From Spyradosoma sp004558035 (lineage in GTDB: Bacteria; Verrucomicrobiota; Verrucomicrobiia; Opitutales; UBA953), in contig NZ_JBNPNH010000008.1 of assembly GCF_050314555.1 (NCBI RefSeq), forward strand, positions 37,746-101,745: a stretch of DNA of 64,000 bases, given 5' to 3'. This document shows, piece by piece, positions 32,709 through 41,671 of this stretch. A model generated the notes under the pieces. That model had not been told where the DNA came from, made no database searches, and saw nothing but the letters and a program-made list of their open reading frames with translations. The position numbers and the translations under genes are program-made. The stretch's first letter is position 1. Every line of letters starts with the position of its first letter.

Positions 32709-34526
32709 TCATTCCGCGCTCTGTTTGTCGTAGAGCTCGCGGTAGAGCGGGCAGTTCGCGTAGACTTCCGCGTGCGGGCCGTCGGCGACGATGCGCCCCG
32801 CGTCGAAGACGAGAATGCGCGTCGCCGTGCGGATCGACGAGAAGCGGTGCGCGATCATGAACGTCGTGCGGCCCTTGACGAGCTCTTCGAGCGCGCTCTG
32901 GATTTCCGCCTCGCTTTCGGAGTCGAGCGCAGACGTGGCTTCGTCGAGAATGAGAATCGGCGCGTTCTTCAGGAAGGCGCGCGCGATCGCGATGCGCTGG
33001 CGCTGGCCGCCGGAGAGGCGCCCGCCGCGCTCGCCGACGAGCGTGTCCCAGCCGTTTTCGAGCGACATGACGAAATCGTAGGCGGCGGCGCGGCGCAGGG
33101 CGTCTTCGATTTCGGCGGGCGTCGCGTCGGGTTTGCCGAGGCGGATGTTCTCGTAGATCGTGTCGGCGAAGAGAATCGGCTCCTGCGAGACGACCGCGAT
33201 GTTCTGCCGCAGCTCGTGCTGCAGCGCGTCGCGCACGTCCACGCCGTCCAGCTTCACGTTCCCGCGGGCGACGTCGTAGAAGCGCGGGATGAGGTTGGCG
33301 ACGGTGCTCTTGCCCGCGCCGGAAGGGCCGACGAGCGCGACGGTCTCACCGGGCTTCACGGAGAAGGACACGTTCTTGAGCACGGGCTCCTCGGGATCGT
33401 AGGCGAACTCGACGTTCTCGAAATCGACGCTCCCGCGCACGGCGCCGAGCGGTTTCGGCGACGCGGGATCGGCGACTTCGACGGGCGCGTCGATGACTTC
33501 CTCCAGACGCGCGAGCGCCGCCGTGCCTTCCTTCACGCGGTTGTTCACCTTGCCGATTTTCTTGATCGGATCGTAGGCGAAATACAGCGCGCCGACGAGC
33601 GCGATGACGGTCTCCTGGTCCAGCCCGGCGCAGGCGGCGCGGTACACCGCGAAGGAGACCGTGCACGCGGCGATGATCTCGATGAGCGGCGTGAGGAGCT
33701 TGTCGTACTTCACGACCTTGAGCTGCAGGCGCAGATACGAGCGCACGTAGTCGCGGAAGCGGGAACACTCGCGCGCCTGCAGATTGTAGGCGCGGATTTC
33801 GCGCGGCGACTGCAGGCTTTCCGTCAGCACGCCGGAGAGCTCGCCCGCCTTGTTCAGCGCGTCGCGGGAACGCCGGCGGATGCGCTTGCCGATGATCTGC
33901 ACGGGCAGCACCGTCACGGGAACGAGCAACAGGCTGAGCAGGAATTCCATCGTCGCGGCGCTCTGAAACGCCTGCCAGACGACGAAGCCGATCGCGCCCG
34001 CGAGCGTGAACGGCTGGATGATGAGGTCGTTCGTCACTTCGACGAGCACGCTCTTCACGAGCATCGTGTCGCCCATCGTGCGGCTCAGCAGGTCGCCCGA
34101 ATTGTGCTTGCGGAAAAAGTCCAGGTGCAGCCGCTGCAGGTGCTCGAAGAGCCGCATGCGCACGCCCTCGAGCACGCGGATGCCGCACACGTTGAGCAGG
34201 TACGTGTTGCCGAACATCGACGCGCCGCGGACGATGAACACCAGCGGCATGAGCAGGATCGCGAACGCGAGCACGTAGTCCGCGGGAACGGCGAGCGTCG
34301 GCAGGAAGTCCAGCCCGTAGCGCACCGCCGTCTCCGAGCTCGGGTCGAAGAGCACGAGCGCCTGCGGCGTTCCCGTATCGGAAAAGAGCACGGGCAGCAC
34401 TTTTTTGAGCATCAGCGGCAGCCCGAAGCCGCTCGCGACGCCGGAAAGCACGCCGAGCAGCAGCGCGGAAAAGAAGGTCCAGCGCACTTCGAACAGCAGC
34501 GAATAATACGGGAGGAAACGTTTCAT
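32709..34526 (-). CDS. MsbA-like ABC exporter (fused permease-ATPase)
   Basis: A 605-residue protein. Six membrane helices (~20-330) of the type I exporter fold, with GDLLSRTMGDTMLVKS and QIIGKRIRRRSRDAL coupling-helix regions. The nucleotide-binding domain (~355-600) has Walker A GPSGAGKST (about 402), Q-loop NIAVVSQEP, signature LSGGQRQRIAIARAF, Walker B ILILDEATSALD and H-loop IAHRFSSI. Predicted cargo: lipid A, lipid or drug, as in MsbA homologues; it could also be a lipid-linked saccharide exporter. It starts at ATG 34526 behind GGAGG on the transcribed strand. Confidence 0.92.
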   Translation of the reverse strand: MKRFLPYYSLLFEVRWTFFSALLLGVLSGVASGFGLPLMLKKVLPVLFSDTGTPQALVLFDPSSETAVRYGLDFLPTLAVPADYVLAFAILLMPLVFIVRGASMFGNTYLLNVCGIRVLEGVRMRLFEHLQRLHLDFFRKHNSGDLLSRTMGDTMLVKSVLVEVTNDLIIQPFTLAGAIGFVVWQAFQSAATMEFLLSLLLVPVTVLPVQIIGKRIRRRSRDALNKAGELSGVLTESLQSPREIRAYNLQARECSRFRDYVRSYLRLQLKVVKYDKLLTPLIEIIAACTVSFAVYRAACAGLDQETVIALVGALYFAYDPIKKIGKVNNRVKEGTAALARLEEVIDAPVEVADPASPKPLGAVRGSVDFENVEFAYDPEEPVLKNVSFSVKPGETVALVGPSGAGKSTVANLIPRFYDVARGNVKLDGVDVRDALQHELRQNIAVVSQEPILFADTIYENIRLGKPDATPAEIEDALRRAAAYDFVMSLENGWDTLVGERGGRLSGGQRQRIAIARAFLKNAPILILDEATSALDSESEAEIQSALEELVKGRTTFMIAHRFSSIRTATRILVFDAGRIVADGPHAEVYANCPLYRELYDKQSAE

Positions 34527-34532
34527 GGGGAA

Positions 34533-34580
34533 AGTGATGAAGTTATGAAGGTTATGAGGTTAAAAGGTTATGAGGTTGTG
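34533..34580. repeat. TTATGAAGG word-repeat arm
   Basis: Tandem near-copies of GTTATGAAGGTTATGAGGTT lie between the ABC exporter start and the beta-galactosidase stop. No core or second arm is present. Confidence 0.6.
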
Positions 34581-34605
34581 GGCGGGAACGGCGCGCCGCC
34601 GCGTT

Positions 34606-37600
34606 TCAGTCGATTCGGATCTTCACGACGCGGACGCCGAGGTCGCCGCCGTCCACGACGAGTTCCGCGACGCCGGAGCCTCCGCGCTTCGAGCGCACGA
34701 CCGCCTGCGCCAGCCCCGCGAACGCCTTCATCTCGCGGCCTTTCAGCGAGGCGTGGTCGGTCGGGTCGCCGTTGCACACGCCGACGAGCTCCGCGTCCCC
34801 GCGCACGGAGAACCTGAAGCGGTCGGTCGCCGTCGGCACGACGCGTCCCTGCGCGTCGCGCACGGAAACGGTCACGTAGGCGAGGTCGCGCCCGTCGCCG
34901 CGGATTTCCGCGCGGTCCGCCTCGGCGGCGAAGCCCGCGGGAGCGCCCGTCGTCTCGACCTTGTCGCGCGCCCATTCGACGCCGTTCCTGTAGGCGACGA
35001 CTTCGAGCGTTCCCGGCTCGTAGCGCACGTCCGTCCACGTGAGGCGGAAGCGTTCCCGCATGTCGCCGTTGAGGTCCTTGCCCGTGAGCGGCGCGCCGGT
35101 CTTCTTCGCGCGTCTGCCGAGGGATTTGCCGTTCAGGAAAAGCTCCGCCTCGTCGCCGCTCGTGTACACGAACACGGGCGTGATCTTGCCTTCGCGGGAG
35201 CCCTGCCAGTTCCAGTGCGGAAGAATGTGCGCCGCGGGAACGTCCGGAAGCCAGTGCGCCTGGTAAAGCCACGCGCGGTCTTTGCGGAAGCCGCACAGAT
35301 CGACGATGCCGAAATACGACGAGCGCGACGGCGTGCCCTGTTTGAGAATCGCCGCCATCTCCTTTTCGAGGCGCGCCACTTCCTCGGGCGAGGCGCCGCG
35401 GAAATCGTTCGCGGGCTTGCGGCCGAGGTTCCACGGCGTGGGCTCGCCGAGGTAGTCGAAGCCCGTCCACACGTATTCGCCCGCGCAGCGCGGCTCGTCC
35501 TCGAGCGCGCCGAACTCCACGTCGGGAGCGTACGCCCAGCCGGGCGCGTAGATGCCGTAGTCTCCGACCTGGCAGACCGCGAGATTGTCGCAGAAATTGC
35601 GCCGCCAGAACGGCTCGAAGTCCGCGGGCGAGTCCGCCTTCGCCGGGAACGAGTAGAAGCCGCGCGTGCTCACGCACGACGAAGTTTCGGACGCGACGAA
35701 GGGCGTCTGCGGGTTTTTCTTCGCGAAATCCTTGTAGCTGTTCGGCTTGTAGTTGAAGCCGTACACGTCGAACTCCTTGCCGAAGCCGTTCCACGACGCG
35801 CTGAGGTCGTTGCAGCCGACGGTGACGGGGCGCGTCGCGTCGTATTTTCTGAAGAGCGCGACGAGCTCCCGCGCGATTTCCTTGCCGTCGCGCGCGCCCT
35901 GCTCTTCGATTTCGTTGCCGGCGGACCACGCGATCACGCTCGGGTGATTCCGGTCGCGCGTCACGAAGTTGCGCACGTCGCGTTCCCGCCACTCGTTCCA
36001 GTAAAGATTGTAGCCGTTCGCCTTGCCTTCCTTGGTGTATTTCCAGCAGTCGAAAAGCTCGTCGTCCACGAGGACGCCCATGCGGTCGCAGAGGTCGAGC
36101 AGCTCGGGCGCGGGCGGATTGTGCGAGGTGCGGATGGAGTTCGTGCCGAAGCTCTTCAAAATCTCGATCTGGCGTTCCATCGCGCGCGTGTGCGCGGCGC
36201 CGCCGAGCGGCCCGAGGTCGTGGTGCTGGCACACGCCCTTGATCTGCACGCGGCGTCCGTTCAGGAAAAACCCTTCCGGCTTCCATTCCGCCTTGCGCAC
36301 GCCGAAGACGGTCTCCTGCCGATCGACGAGTTTTCCGTCCACGAAGACGCTCGTCGCGAGCGTGAGCAGCGCGGGATTTTCGACGTCCCACAGCTCGACG
36401 TCCGCGAGCGCGAGTTCCGCGGGAACGCCCGCCGCGCTTTCGGCGGACGCGAGCGTCCTGCCGTCCTTGAGAATTTCGCTGCGCACGCGGATCGCGCTCC
36501 CGGAAACGCCTTCGACCGCCGTTTCCGCGACCGCCTTCGCCGTCTTCGCGAAAAATTTTCCGTCGCGCGTCTCGATGCCGTCGATCTCCGGCGTCGTCAC
36601 CCGCACGCCGTTATAGGCGACGTGCACGGGATTTTTCTCGACGAGCCAGACGTGCCGGTAAATGCCCGCGCCGGGATACCAGCGCGTGGAGTTCGGCAGA
36701 TTTTCCGCGCGCACGGCGACGACGTTCCTTTCGCCGAACTTCAGGAACGGCGTGACGTCCACGCGGAACGACGAGTAGCCGTACTTCCACTCGCCCGCGA
36801 GCTTTCCGTTCACGTAAACCCGCGGCATCATCATCACGCCGTCGAAGTCGAGGAAGAATTTTTTGCCCGCCTTCGCCGCGGGAACGTCGAAGCTCTTGCG
36901 GTACCAGCCGACGGCGTCCCACGGGAGCGAGGCGGTCTGGTTCGGCAGCTGCGGCAGGAAGCGGCTCTCCACGCCCCAGTCGTGCGGCAGGTCGAGCGCG
37001 CGCCACTTCGCGTCGTCGAACGCGACGTCGGACGGCGGCTCGCCTTCGCGCTTCGATTCCGGAAGAATCGGCGTTCCCGCCGCATCGAAGAAGCGCCATT
37101 CGAAAATGCTCGCCCACGCGCCGCCGCTCGGCGCGACCTCGACCTTCGCGAAACGGAATTTTTTGTCGAGGCGGGACGCGTCCTTTTTCGCGGGCGCGGT
37201 CTTCGCGGAATTGTCCGCCGCGAGCGTCCAGTTTTTCCCGTCGGCGGAAACGAAGATCTTGTGGCGATAGACGGCGTTCTTTTCCCAGAGAACTTCCGTC
37301 GTCGCGGCGGCGATTTCGCGGCCGAAGTCGATTTCGAGCGCGGCGGGACTCGCGTTCGCGGCGCACCAGCGCGTGTTCTCGTTCCCGTCGAAGGCGTTCC
37401 CGGCGGGATTGTGCGCTTCCTGCGAAGTCGCCGTTCCGGGGAAAACTTCCCTGCCCGGCTCGTTTTTCGCGAGGCAGTCGTCGTGCCTGCCGAACTTGGC
37501 GAATTTCCAGCCGAAGTCGAAGGTCTCGCGGGAGACGCCGGCTTCGGCGCACGCGGTCTTTTCGGGCAGGATGAAATGCTTTTCCGCTGCCGCGTCGGCG

Positions 37601-37683
37601 GCTTTTTCGGGCGCGCATCCGGCGACGAAGGCGGCGAGCGCGCAGGCGGAAATCAGTTTCGGGCAATGAAGCGCGTTTTTCAT
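34606..37683 (-). CDS. Lipoprotein glycoside hydrolase family 2 beta-galactosidase with embedded F5/8-type C module
   Basis: A 1025-residue protein from ATG 37683. The ATG at 38067 was rejected: its 128 extra residues run through intergenic repeats. The lipoprotein signal ends AFVAGC (Cys23). The GH2 sugar-binding jelly roll begins FDFGWKFAKFG but is split by a discoidin/F5/8C-like segment (~75-165: AGNAFDGNENTRWCAANASP, ALEIDFGRE). It then resumes (WRALDLPHDWGVE). Catalytic acid/base Glu in VIAWSAGNEIEEQG (~586), nucleophile Glu in FVASETSSC (~666), and GEYVWTGFDYLGEPTPW. It releases terminal beta-galactose or a related sugar from polysaccharide, probably anchored to a membrane. Confidence 0.9.
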   Translation of the reverse strand: MKNALHCPKLISACALAAFVAGCAPEKAADAAAEKHFILPEKTACAEAGVSRETFDFGWKFAKFGRHDDCLAKNEPGREVFPGTATSQEAHNPAGNAFDGNENTRWCAANASPAALEIDFGREIAAATTEVLWEKNAVYRHKIFVSADGKNWTLAADNSAKTAPAKKDASRLDKKFRFAKVEVAPSGGAWASIFEWRFFDAAGTPILPESKREGEPPSDVAFDDAKWRALDLPHDWGVESRFLPQLPNQTASLPWDAVGWYRKSFDVPAAKAGKKFFLDFDGVMMMPRVYVNGKLAGEWKYGYSSFRVDVTPFLKFGERNVVAVRAENLPNSTRWYPGAGIYRHVWLVEKNPVHVAYNGVRVTTPEIDGIETRDGKFFAKTAKAVAETAVEGVSGSAIRVRSEILKDGRTLASAESAAGVPAELALADVELWDVENPALLTLATSVFVDGKLVDRQETVFGVRKAEWKPEGFFLNGRRVQIKGVCQHHDLGPLGGAAHTRAMERQIEILKSFGTNSIRTSHNPPAPELLDLCDRMGVLVDDELFDCWKYTKEGKANGYNLYWNEWRERDVRNFVTRDRNHPSVIAWSAGNEIEEQGARDGKEIARELVALFRKYDATRPVTVGCNDLSASWNGFGKEFDVYGFNYKPNSYKDFAKKNPQTPFVASETSSCVSTRGFYSFPAKADSPADFEPFWRRNFCDNLAVCQVGDYGIYAPGWAYAPDVEFGALEDEPRCAGEYVWTGFDYLGEPTPWNLGRKPANDFRGASPEEVARLEKEMAAILKQGTPSRSSYFGIVDLCGFRKDRAWLYQAHWLPDVPAAHILPHWNWQGSREGKITPVFVYTSGDEAELFLNGKSLGRRAKKTGAPLTGKDLNGDMRERFRLTWTDVRYEPGTLEVVAYRNGVEWARDKVETTGAPAGFAAEADRAEIRGDGRDLAYVTVSVRDAQGRVVPTATDRFRFSVRGDAELVGVCNGDPTDHASLKGREMKAFAGLAQAVVRSKRGGSGVAELVVDGGDLGVRVVKIRID

Positions 37684-37859
37684 GGCGCACGATTCAACAC
37701 CAAAATCGGCGTTCCCGCGAGAAGGAATTGCGGCGACCGCGTTCCCGCGCCCGAACGGCCACCGATTCGCCCCCGGTTCCGAATACCGAGGCAAGCCCGA
37801 AATTTCGACCACGGAAAAACACGGAATTTTTCGGGGCGGGCGTTCGCGGGAACGCAGGG

Positions 37860-37905
37860 GAGAAGCGGCATGGCTCCACGCTTCGCTTACCTGCCGCTTT
37901 TTTGA
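37860..37905. repeat. GAAGCGACA-family hairpin with CATGGCTCCACGCTTCGCTT insert
   Basis: GAAGCGGCATGGCTCCACGC leads into TTCGCTTACCTGCCGCTTTT. It is almost the same as 23170-23215, including the insert. Confidence 0.55.
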
Positions 37906-37924
37906 ATTTTCTTGAAGCTGATTT

Positions 37925-37957
37925 TCGAAGAAGCGACAGGAATGTCGCTTCCCCCCT
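37925..37957. repeat. GAAGCGACAGGAATGTCGCTTC hairpin
   Basis: GAAGCGACA-GGAA-TGTCGCTTC is a perfect nine-base stem, the cleanest member of the family in this window. Confidence 0.6.
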
Positions 37958-37980
37958 AAGCGAAAACCGCGCGATTCGCT

Positions 37981-38055
37981 CGAGGGGAAAATCCCTTTGT
38001 TAATGCGGCTTGGACGACGTTTACCCCTCGGTATTCGGAACCGGGGATAATGCGT
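37981..38055 (-). repeat. ACCGAGGGGTAAACG element, copy 4
   Basis: Read on the minus strand: CGGTTCCGAATACCGAGGGG, TAAACGTCGTCCAAGCCGCA, then AACAAAGGGATTTTCCCC. It matches copy 1 (2226-2310) over most of its length and lies 25 bases upstream of the PEP-CTERM gene at 38080. Confidence 0.6.
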
Positions 38056-38079
38056 TTCAAAATTCATCCGTAAACGCTT

Positions 38080-38793
38080 ATGAAAAAATTAATCACCATC
38101 ACCACGCTCCTCGCCGCGGGCGCCGCGCTCGCGAACGCGGAAACGATTTGGCTTCCGATTACAACGTCAACCGGACTGTCGCAAAGCAGCCTGCAGCCTG
38201 ATCGGGATAAAACCGAAGCCCAAGCGATTGAGGCTCTTCTCGGCTACAACGCCGGAAGCTACGCCGGCGGAAACAATAATTCCCTCAGCAACTGGGGAAC
38301 GAACAGTGAAGGCGTCGTAAGCGGCAGCATTGACGCGGGGTACTCCGTGACGCTTCTCGGGCGTTCCGGTGTCGGCGGCGACTGGTTCGGCTCCGTCATC
38401 GACGCGTCTTCGCTGAGTCTGCCGAGCGACGAATCGCTTCTTTCTTTCAATCTCTCCTTCACGGGAGCCTCGGGAACGATCAGCCCGAACGTCAAAGCGA
38501 TTCTGGCGTTGAAGACGGATTCCGGCGTTTATTACGAGACGCTCGCTTCCACCGCCGGCGGCGCGAACGGGAACATTTCTTGGAACGTATCTTCCATTTC
38601 CGATATCGATACGGTTTCGAAATTCGCGGTTTATTTCCAAGGCGCTGGCGGCACCGCGACGAGCTCCTACACGATTTCGAACATCAAGGCGTCGCTGACG
38701 ACGGGTGCCATTCCCGAGCCGTCGGCGTTCGGGCTGTTGGCGGGGCTGGGTGCGCTCGCGCTGGCGGGAACGCGTCGCCGCCGCCGCAAATAG
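38080..38793 (+). CDS. Small PEP-CTERM secreted protein
   Basis: A 237-residue protein. Signal peptide MKKLITITTLLAAGAALANA. A Ser/Gly/Asn-rich, cysteine-free body (about 185 residues) is predicted to be a beta-sandwich (LSFNLSFTGASGTISPNVKA, ISWNVSSISDIDTVSKFAVY). It ends with IPEPS, a hydrophobic GLLAGLGALALAG helix and an Arg/Lys tail, the PEP-CTERM exosortase signal. The tail is almost identical to that of the 969-residue protein at 24453-27362, and both genes share a 3' element. Function unknown; probably surface or matrix. No Shine-Dalgarno before the ATG. Confidence 0.85.
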   Translation: MKKLITITTLLAAGAALANAETIWLPITTSTGLSQSSLQPDRDKTEAQAIEALLGYNAGSYAGGNNNSLSNWGTNSEGVVSGSIDAGYSVTLLGRSGVGGDWFGSVIDASSLSLPSDESLLSFNLSFTGASGTISPNVKAILALKTDSGVYYETLASTAGGANGNISWNVSSISDIDTVSKFAVYFQGAGGTATSSYTISNIKASLTTGAIPEPSAFGLLAGLGALALAGTRRRRRK

Positions 38794-38802
38794 AGTTCAG
38801 GA

Positions 38803-38877
38803 GAGGAGGAGTTCAAGAGTTTAAAAGTAATTACTCCTCGACCTTTTAAACCTTTTCGACTCCTCGACTTTTTCATA
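38803..38877 (+). repeat. Conserved 3' element after a PEP-CTERM gene, copy 2
   Basis: GTTCAGGAGAGGAGGAGTTC, GAGTTTAAAAGTAATTACTC, CTTTTAAACC, TTTTCGACTCCTCGACTTTT. Closely matches the minus-strand sequence 24450-24362. It may act as terminator or mRNA end structure. Confidence 0.7.
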
Positions 38878-38989
38878 GTGTGTGTTGGCGTCCTCGCGGA
38901 GCGATCCGCGGGGACGTTTTTGCCGTGGAAGCGCGCGGCGCGAAAAAAAAGTTTTCGGGAGCGCGGATTTCGCTTAGGGTTGCGGCAGG

Positions 38990-40156
38990 ATGTTTTTCTC
39001 CCCGTTCCAGCAGAGAGTGATTTCGTGGGCGGCGACCGGCGTCGCCGTCGCGGTGCTCGCCGCGCTCGCCGTCGGCGTGGTCGCGGCGGGCGCGAAATTT
39101 CTCGCGGCGTTCGGCACGGTGATCTGGCCGATCGTGATCGCGTCGCTGCTCGCGCTGCTGCTGCGCCCGGTCTGCGATTTTCTGGAAGCGCGTCTGCGCC
39201 TGCCGCGCGCGGCGGCGATCGCGGCGCTGTTCGTGCTGCTCTCCGCGGTCGCGGCGGGAGCGCTGCTCTTTCTCGTTCCCGTGATCGCGCGCCAGGCGGC
39301 GGAGCTCGTCCACCGCATTCCGGAGCTTTGGGCGCGGCTGCTGGAGCATTTCCCCGCGCTCGCGGACGCGCTCGAAGACTTTCTCGAAGACGGCGGCATC
39401 GTCGAACGCGTGAAGGGCGACGCTCAGTTCGGCGAGCATCTGAAGGCGGTCGCGACGGCGGCGTTCCCGAAGCTGCAGGCGGTCTGGATGAAGGCGGAAA
39501 GCCTTTTTTCGCAGGTCGTCGCGGCGGCGGTCGTGCCGATCTACTTCTGTTATTTTCTCGGCGGGCGGCACGATCTGATCGGGCGCTTCGAGCGCGAGGC
39601 GGCGGCGCTGATCCCGCGCGGGCTCGCCGAGGACGCCGCGTTTCTGATGCGCCAGTTCCGCGACATCGTGGTCGCGTACTTCCGCGGGCAGTTTCTCGTG
39701 GTGACGTGCTACGGCGTGATCCTGGCGGCGGGCTTCTTCGTCGCGGGGCTGCCGGGCGCGATTTTTCTCGGGCTCGCGCTGGGCTACCTGAACATGATCC
39801 CGTACTTCGGTACGGTCGTCGGGCTGTGCGCGATTCTGCCGCTGGCGTTCTTTTCGGGCGGCATGGGCATGCTCGCCGCCGTGCTCGTCGTCTTCTGCGT
39901 CGCGCAGGCGGCGGAGGCCTGGTGGCTCACGCCGAAGATCATGGAACGCCACACCGGGCTGCACCCGATGGTCATCATGATTTCGATCTTCTTCTGGGCG
40001 ATTGCCCTCGACGGCGTGCTCGGCATGGTGCTCGCGGTGCCGCTGACGGCGTTCTTCGCCGTGTTCTGGCGGCTCGTCAAGGAGCGGCTTTCCAGGCGCC
40101 CCGCCGGCGACGTTCCCGCGCCGCCTGAAACTGAAACGCGTTCCCGCCATGGCTGA
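38990..40156 (+). CDS. AI-2E family (PerM/YdiK-like) membrane protein
   Basis: A 388-residue protein with seven to eight hydrophobic helices: three near the N-terminus and a C-terminal group. A soluble amphipathic stretch (~100-165) lies between them, as in the AI-2E family. Signatures: PIVIASLLALLLRPVCDFLE, LGLALGYLNMIPYFGTVVGL, and MVIMISIFFWAIALDGVLGMVLAVPLTAF. The family name comes from TqsA, but most members move other small solutes or act as Na+/H+ antiporters; substrate open. It ends eight bases inside rpoN. Confidence 0.9.
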   Translation: MFFSPFQQRVISWAATGVAVAVLAALAVGVVAAGAKFLAAFGTVIWPIVIASLLALLLRPVCDFLEARLRLPRAAAIAALFVLLSAVAAGALLFLVPVIARQAAELVHRIPELWARLLEHFPALADALEDFLEDGGIVERVKGDAQFGEHLKAVATAAFPKLQAVWMKAESLFSQVVAAAVVPIYFCYFLGGRHDLIGRFEREAAALIPRGLAEDAAFLMRQFRDIVVAYFRGQFLVVTCYGVILAAGFFVAGLPGAIFLGLALGYLNMIPYFGTVVGLCAILPLAFFSGGMGMLAAVLVVFCVAQAAEAWWLTPKIMERHTGLHPMVIMISIFFWAIALDGVLGMVLAVPLTAFFAVFWRLVKERLSRRPAGDVPAPPETETRSRHG

Positions 40157-41603
40157 CCTCGGATTTTCGCAGTATCAGAGACTTTCGCAGGAGCAGACGC
40201 TTTCGCCGCAGATCATCCGCGCGCTGAATCTGCTCCAGGCGCCGTCGATGGATCTGCAGCGCGAAGTCGCCGAAGAGCTCGCGAAGAATCCGCTCCTCGA
40301 AATGGAGGACGGCGGCATGAGCTCGCTCGAGACGCCCCTGCCCGAAAATCCCGAAATGCCCGGCGCACGCGCCCGCGGGAACGCCGACGCGGGAACGCCC
40401 GACGGAGACGCCCCGGACGCCGCGCGCGACGACTGGCGCGAACGCGACGACGCCCCGCTCGGCGAAACCCGCGTCTGGACGCGCGACGACGACGAGCGCC
40501 GTTCCCGTCTCTTCAACTCCCTCGTCGAACACGCCTCGCTCCGCGACATGCTCGACGAGCAGATCGCCCTCGCGGACGTTCCCGAGAGCGAGCGCCGCAT
40601 CCTTTCCGGAATCGCCGACCGCCTCGACGAAAAGGGCTTTCTCGAAGGCGACGCGGACGCGCTCGCGACGGAGCTCGGCGTTCCCGCCGCCGACGCGGAA
40701 AAGGCGATCGCGACCTTTCAGACCTTCGACCCGCCCGGCATCGGCGCCCGCGATCTGCGCGAGCTCTTCATGATCCAGCTCCGCCGGAACGGGCGCGAAA
40801 AATCGCTCGCCTTCCGCGTCGTGAGCGAAGCCTACGACGCCCTGCTCGCGCGGAAATTCGGCGCGATCGCGGACAAGTTCGGCGTCTCCGATTCCGCGCT
40901 GCGCGACGCCGTCGCGGAGATCGCCCGCGTCAACCGCGTTCCCGCCAAGGACTTCGTCGCCGACGAGAACCGCGAAGTCTTCCCCGACCTCACGTTCTAC
41001 TTCGACGAGAAGACGGGCGAGTGGGCGGCGAAGTCCAATTTCGACTACGTGCCGAAGCTGCGCATCTCGCCCGCCTACAAGGCGCTGCTCGCGCAGGGGA
41101 AGCTCTCGCCGAAGGACCGCGCGTATTTTTCCGAAAAGACGCGCGACGCGAAATCGCTCATCAACGCCCTCGACGAACGCCGCCGCACGATCGAAAAAAT
41201 CGGCGCCGCGCTCGCGAAATTTCTCCGTCCCTTCTTCGAAAAAGGTCCCGCCGCCCTGCCCTCGCTGACGATGGCGGACGTCGCCGCCGAAATCGGCATG
41301 CACGAGACGACCGTCTCCCGCGCCGTCGCCAACAAATACGCGGAGACGCCGTGGGGCGTGCGCGAGCTGCGCAAATTCTTCAACGCGTCGCTGCCCACGG
41401 ATTCCGGAGGCTCGATCTCCAACGCGGGCGTGCGCGAAGTGCTGAAGGAAATCCTCGAAAACGAGCCGTCCGCCTCGCCGCTGAGCGACGAAAAGCTCGC
41501 GGAGGAACTGGGCAGGCGCGGCATCCGCGTCGCGCGCCGCACAATCGCGAAATACCGCGGCATGCTCGGCATCCCGCCCGCGCACCTCCGTCGCAAATTC
41601 TGA
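40149..41603 (+). CDS. rpoN: RNA polymerase sigma-54 factor
   Basis: A 484-residue protein. Region I is Gln/Leu-rich (QYQRLSQEQTLSPQIIRALN, LLQAPSMDLQREVAEEL). An acidic Asp-rich region II (~70-120) carries GCGGGAACG copies in its codons. The core-binding region is followed by an HTH and the diagnostic RpoN box ARRTIAKYRGMLGIPP at the C-terminus, ending LRRKF. It directs transcription from -24/-12 promoters with an AAA+ activator. The ATG overlaps the preceding stop by eight bases. The overlap itself contains a GCGGGAACG copy, so this start is translationally coupled. Confidence 0.97.
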   Translation: MADLGFSQYQRLSQEQTLSPQIIRALNLLQAPSMDLQREVAEELAKNPLLEMEDGGMSSLETPLPENPEMPGARARGNADAGTPDGDAPDAARDDWRERDDAPLGETRVWTRDDDERRSRLFNSLVEHASLRDMLDEQIALADVPESERRILSGIADRLDEKGFLEGDADALATELGVPAADAEKAIATFQTFDPPGIGARDLRELFMIQLRRNGREKSLAFRVVSEAYDALLARKFGAIADKFGVSDSALRDAVAEIARVNRVPAKDFVADENREVFPDLTFYFDEKTGEWAAKSNFDYVPKLRISPAYKALLAQGKLSPKDRAYFSEKTRDAKSLINALDERRRTIEKIGAALAKFLRPFFEKGPAALPSLTMADVAAEIGMHETTVSRAVANKYAETPWGVRELRKFFNASLPTDSGGSISNAGVREVLKEILENEPSASPLSDEKLAEELGRRGIRVARRTIAKYRGMLGIPPAHLRRKF

Positions 41604-41671
41604 CGCGCGCGCCGCCGCTCCGCGCGCGAATCTCGTTGCGGGAACGGCGCGATTTTTTAGGATTGCCGCTC

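Larger units (their letters stand above)
37684..38079. other. Intergenic region between beta-galactosidase and a divergent PEP-CTERM gene
   Basis: 396 bases without a supported gene. Contents: three GCGGGAACG-motif copies (37712-37855), CGGTTCCGAATACCG (37784), GACCACGGAAAAACACGG (37808), two GAAGCGACA-type hairpins (37860, 37927) and ACCGAGGGGTAAACG element copy 4. Both flanking genes are transcribed outwards, so promoters for each should lie here. Confidence 0.65.

Noticed and set aside
37684..38067. 128-residue extension of the beta-galactosidase
   Set aside because: It is encoded by intergenic repeats and would bury the lipoprotein signal.
41021..41671. Long N-terminal extension of recQ
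   Set aside because: It is the rpoN gene read in another frame; RecQ proteins begin close to MDSPETVLMRHFGF.
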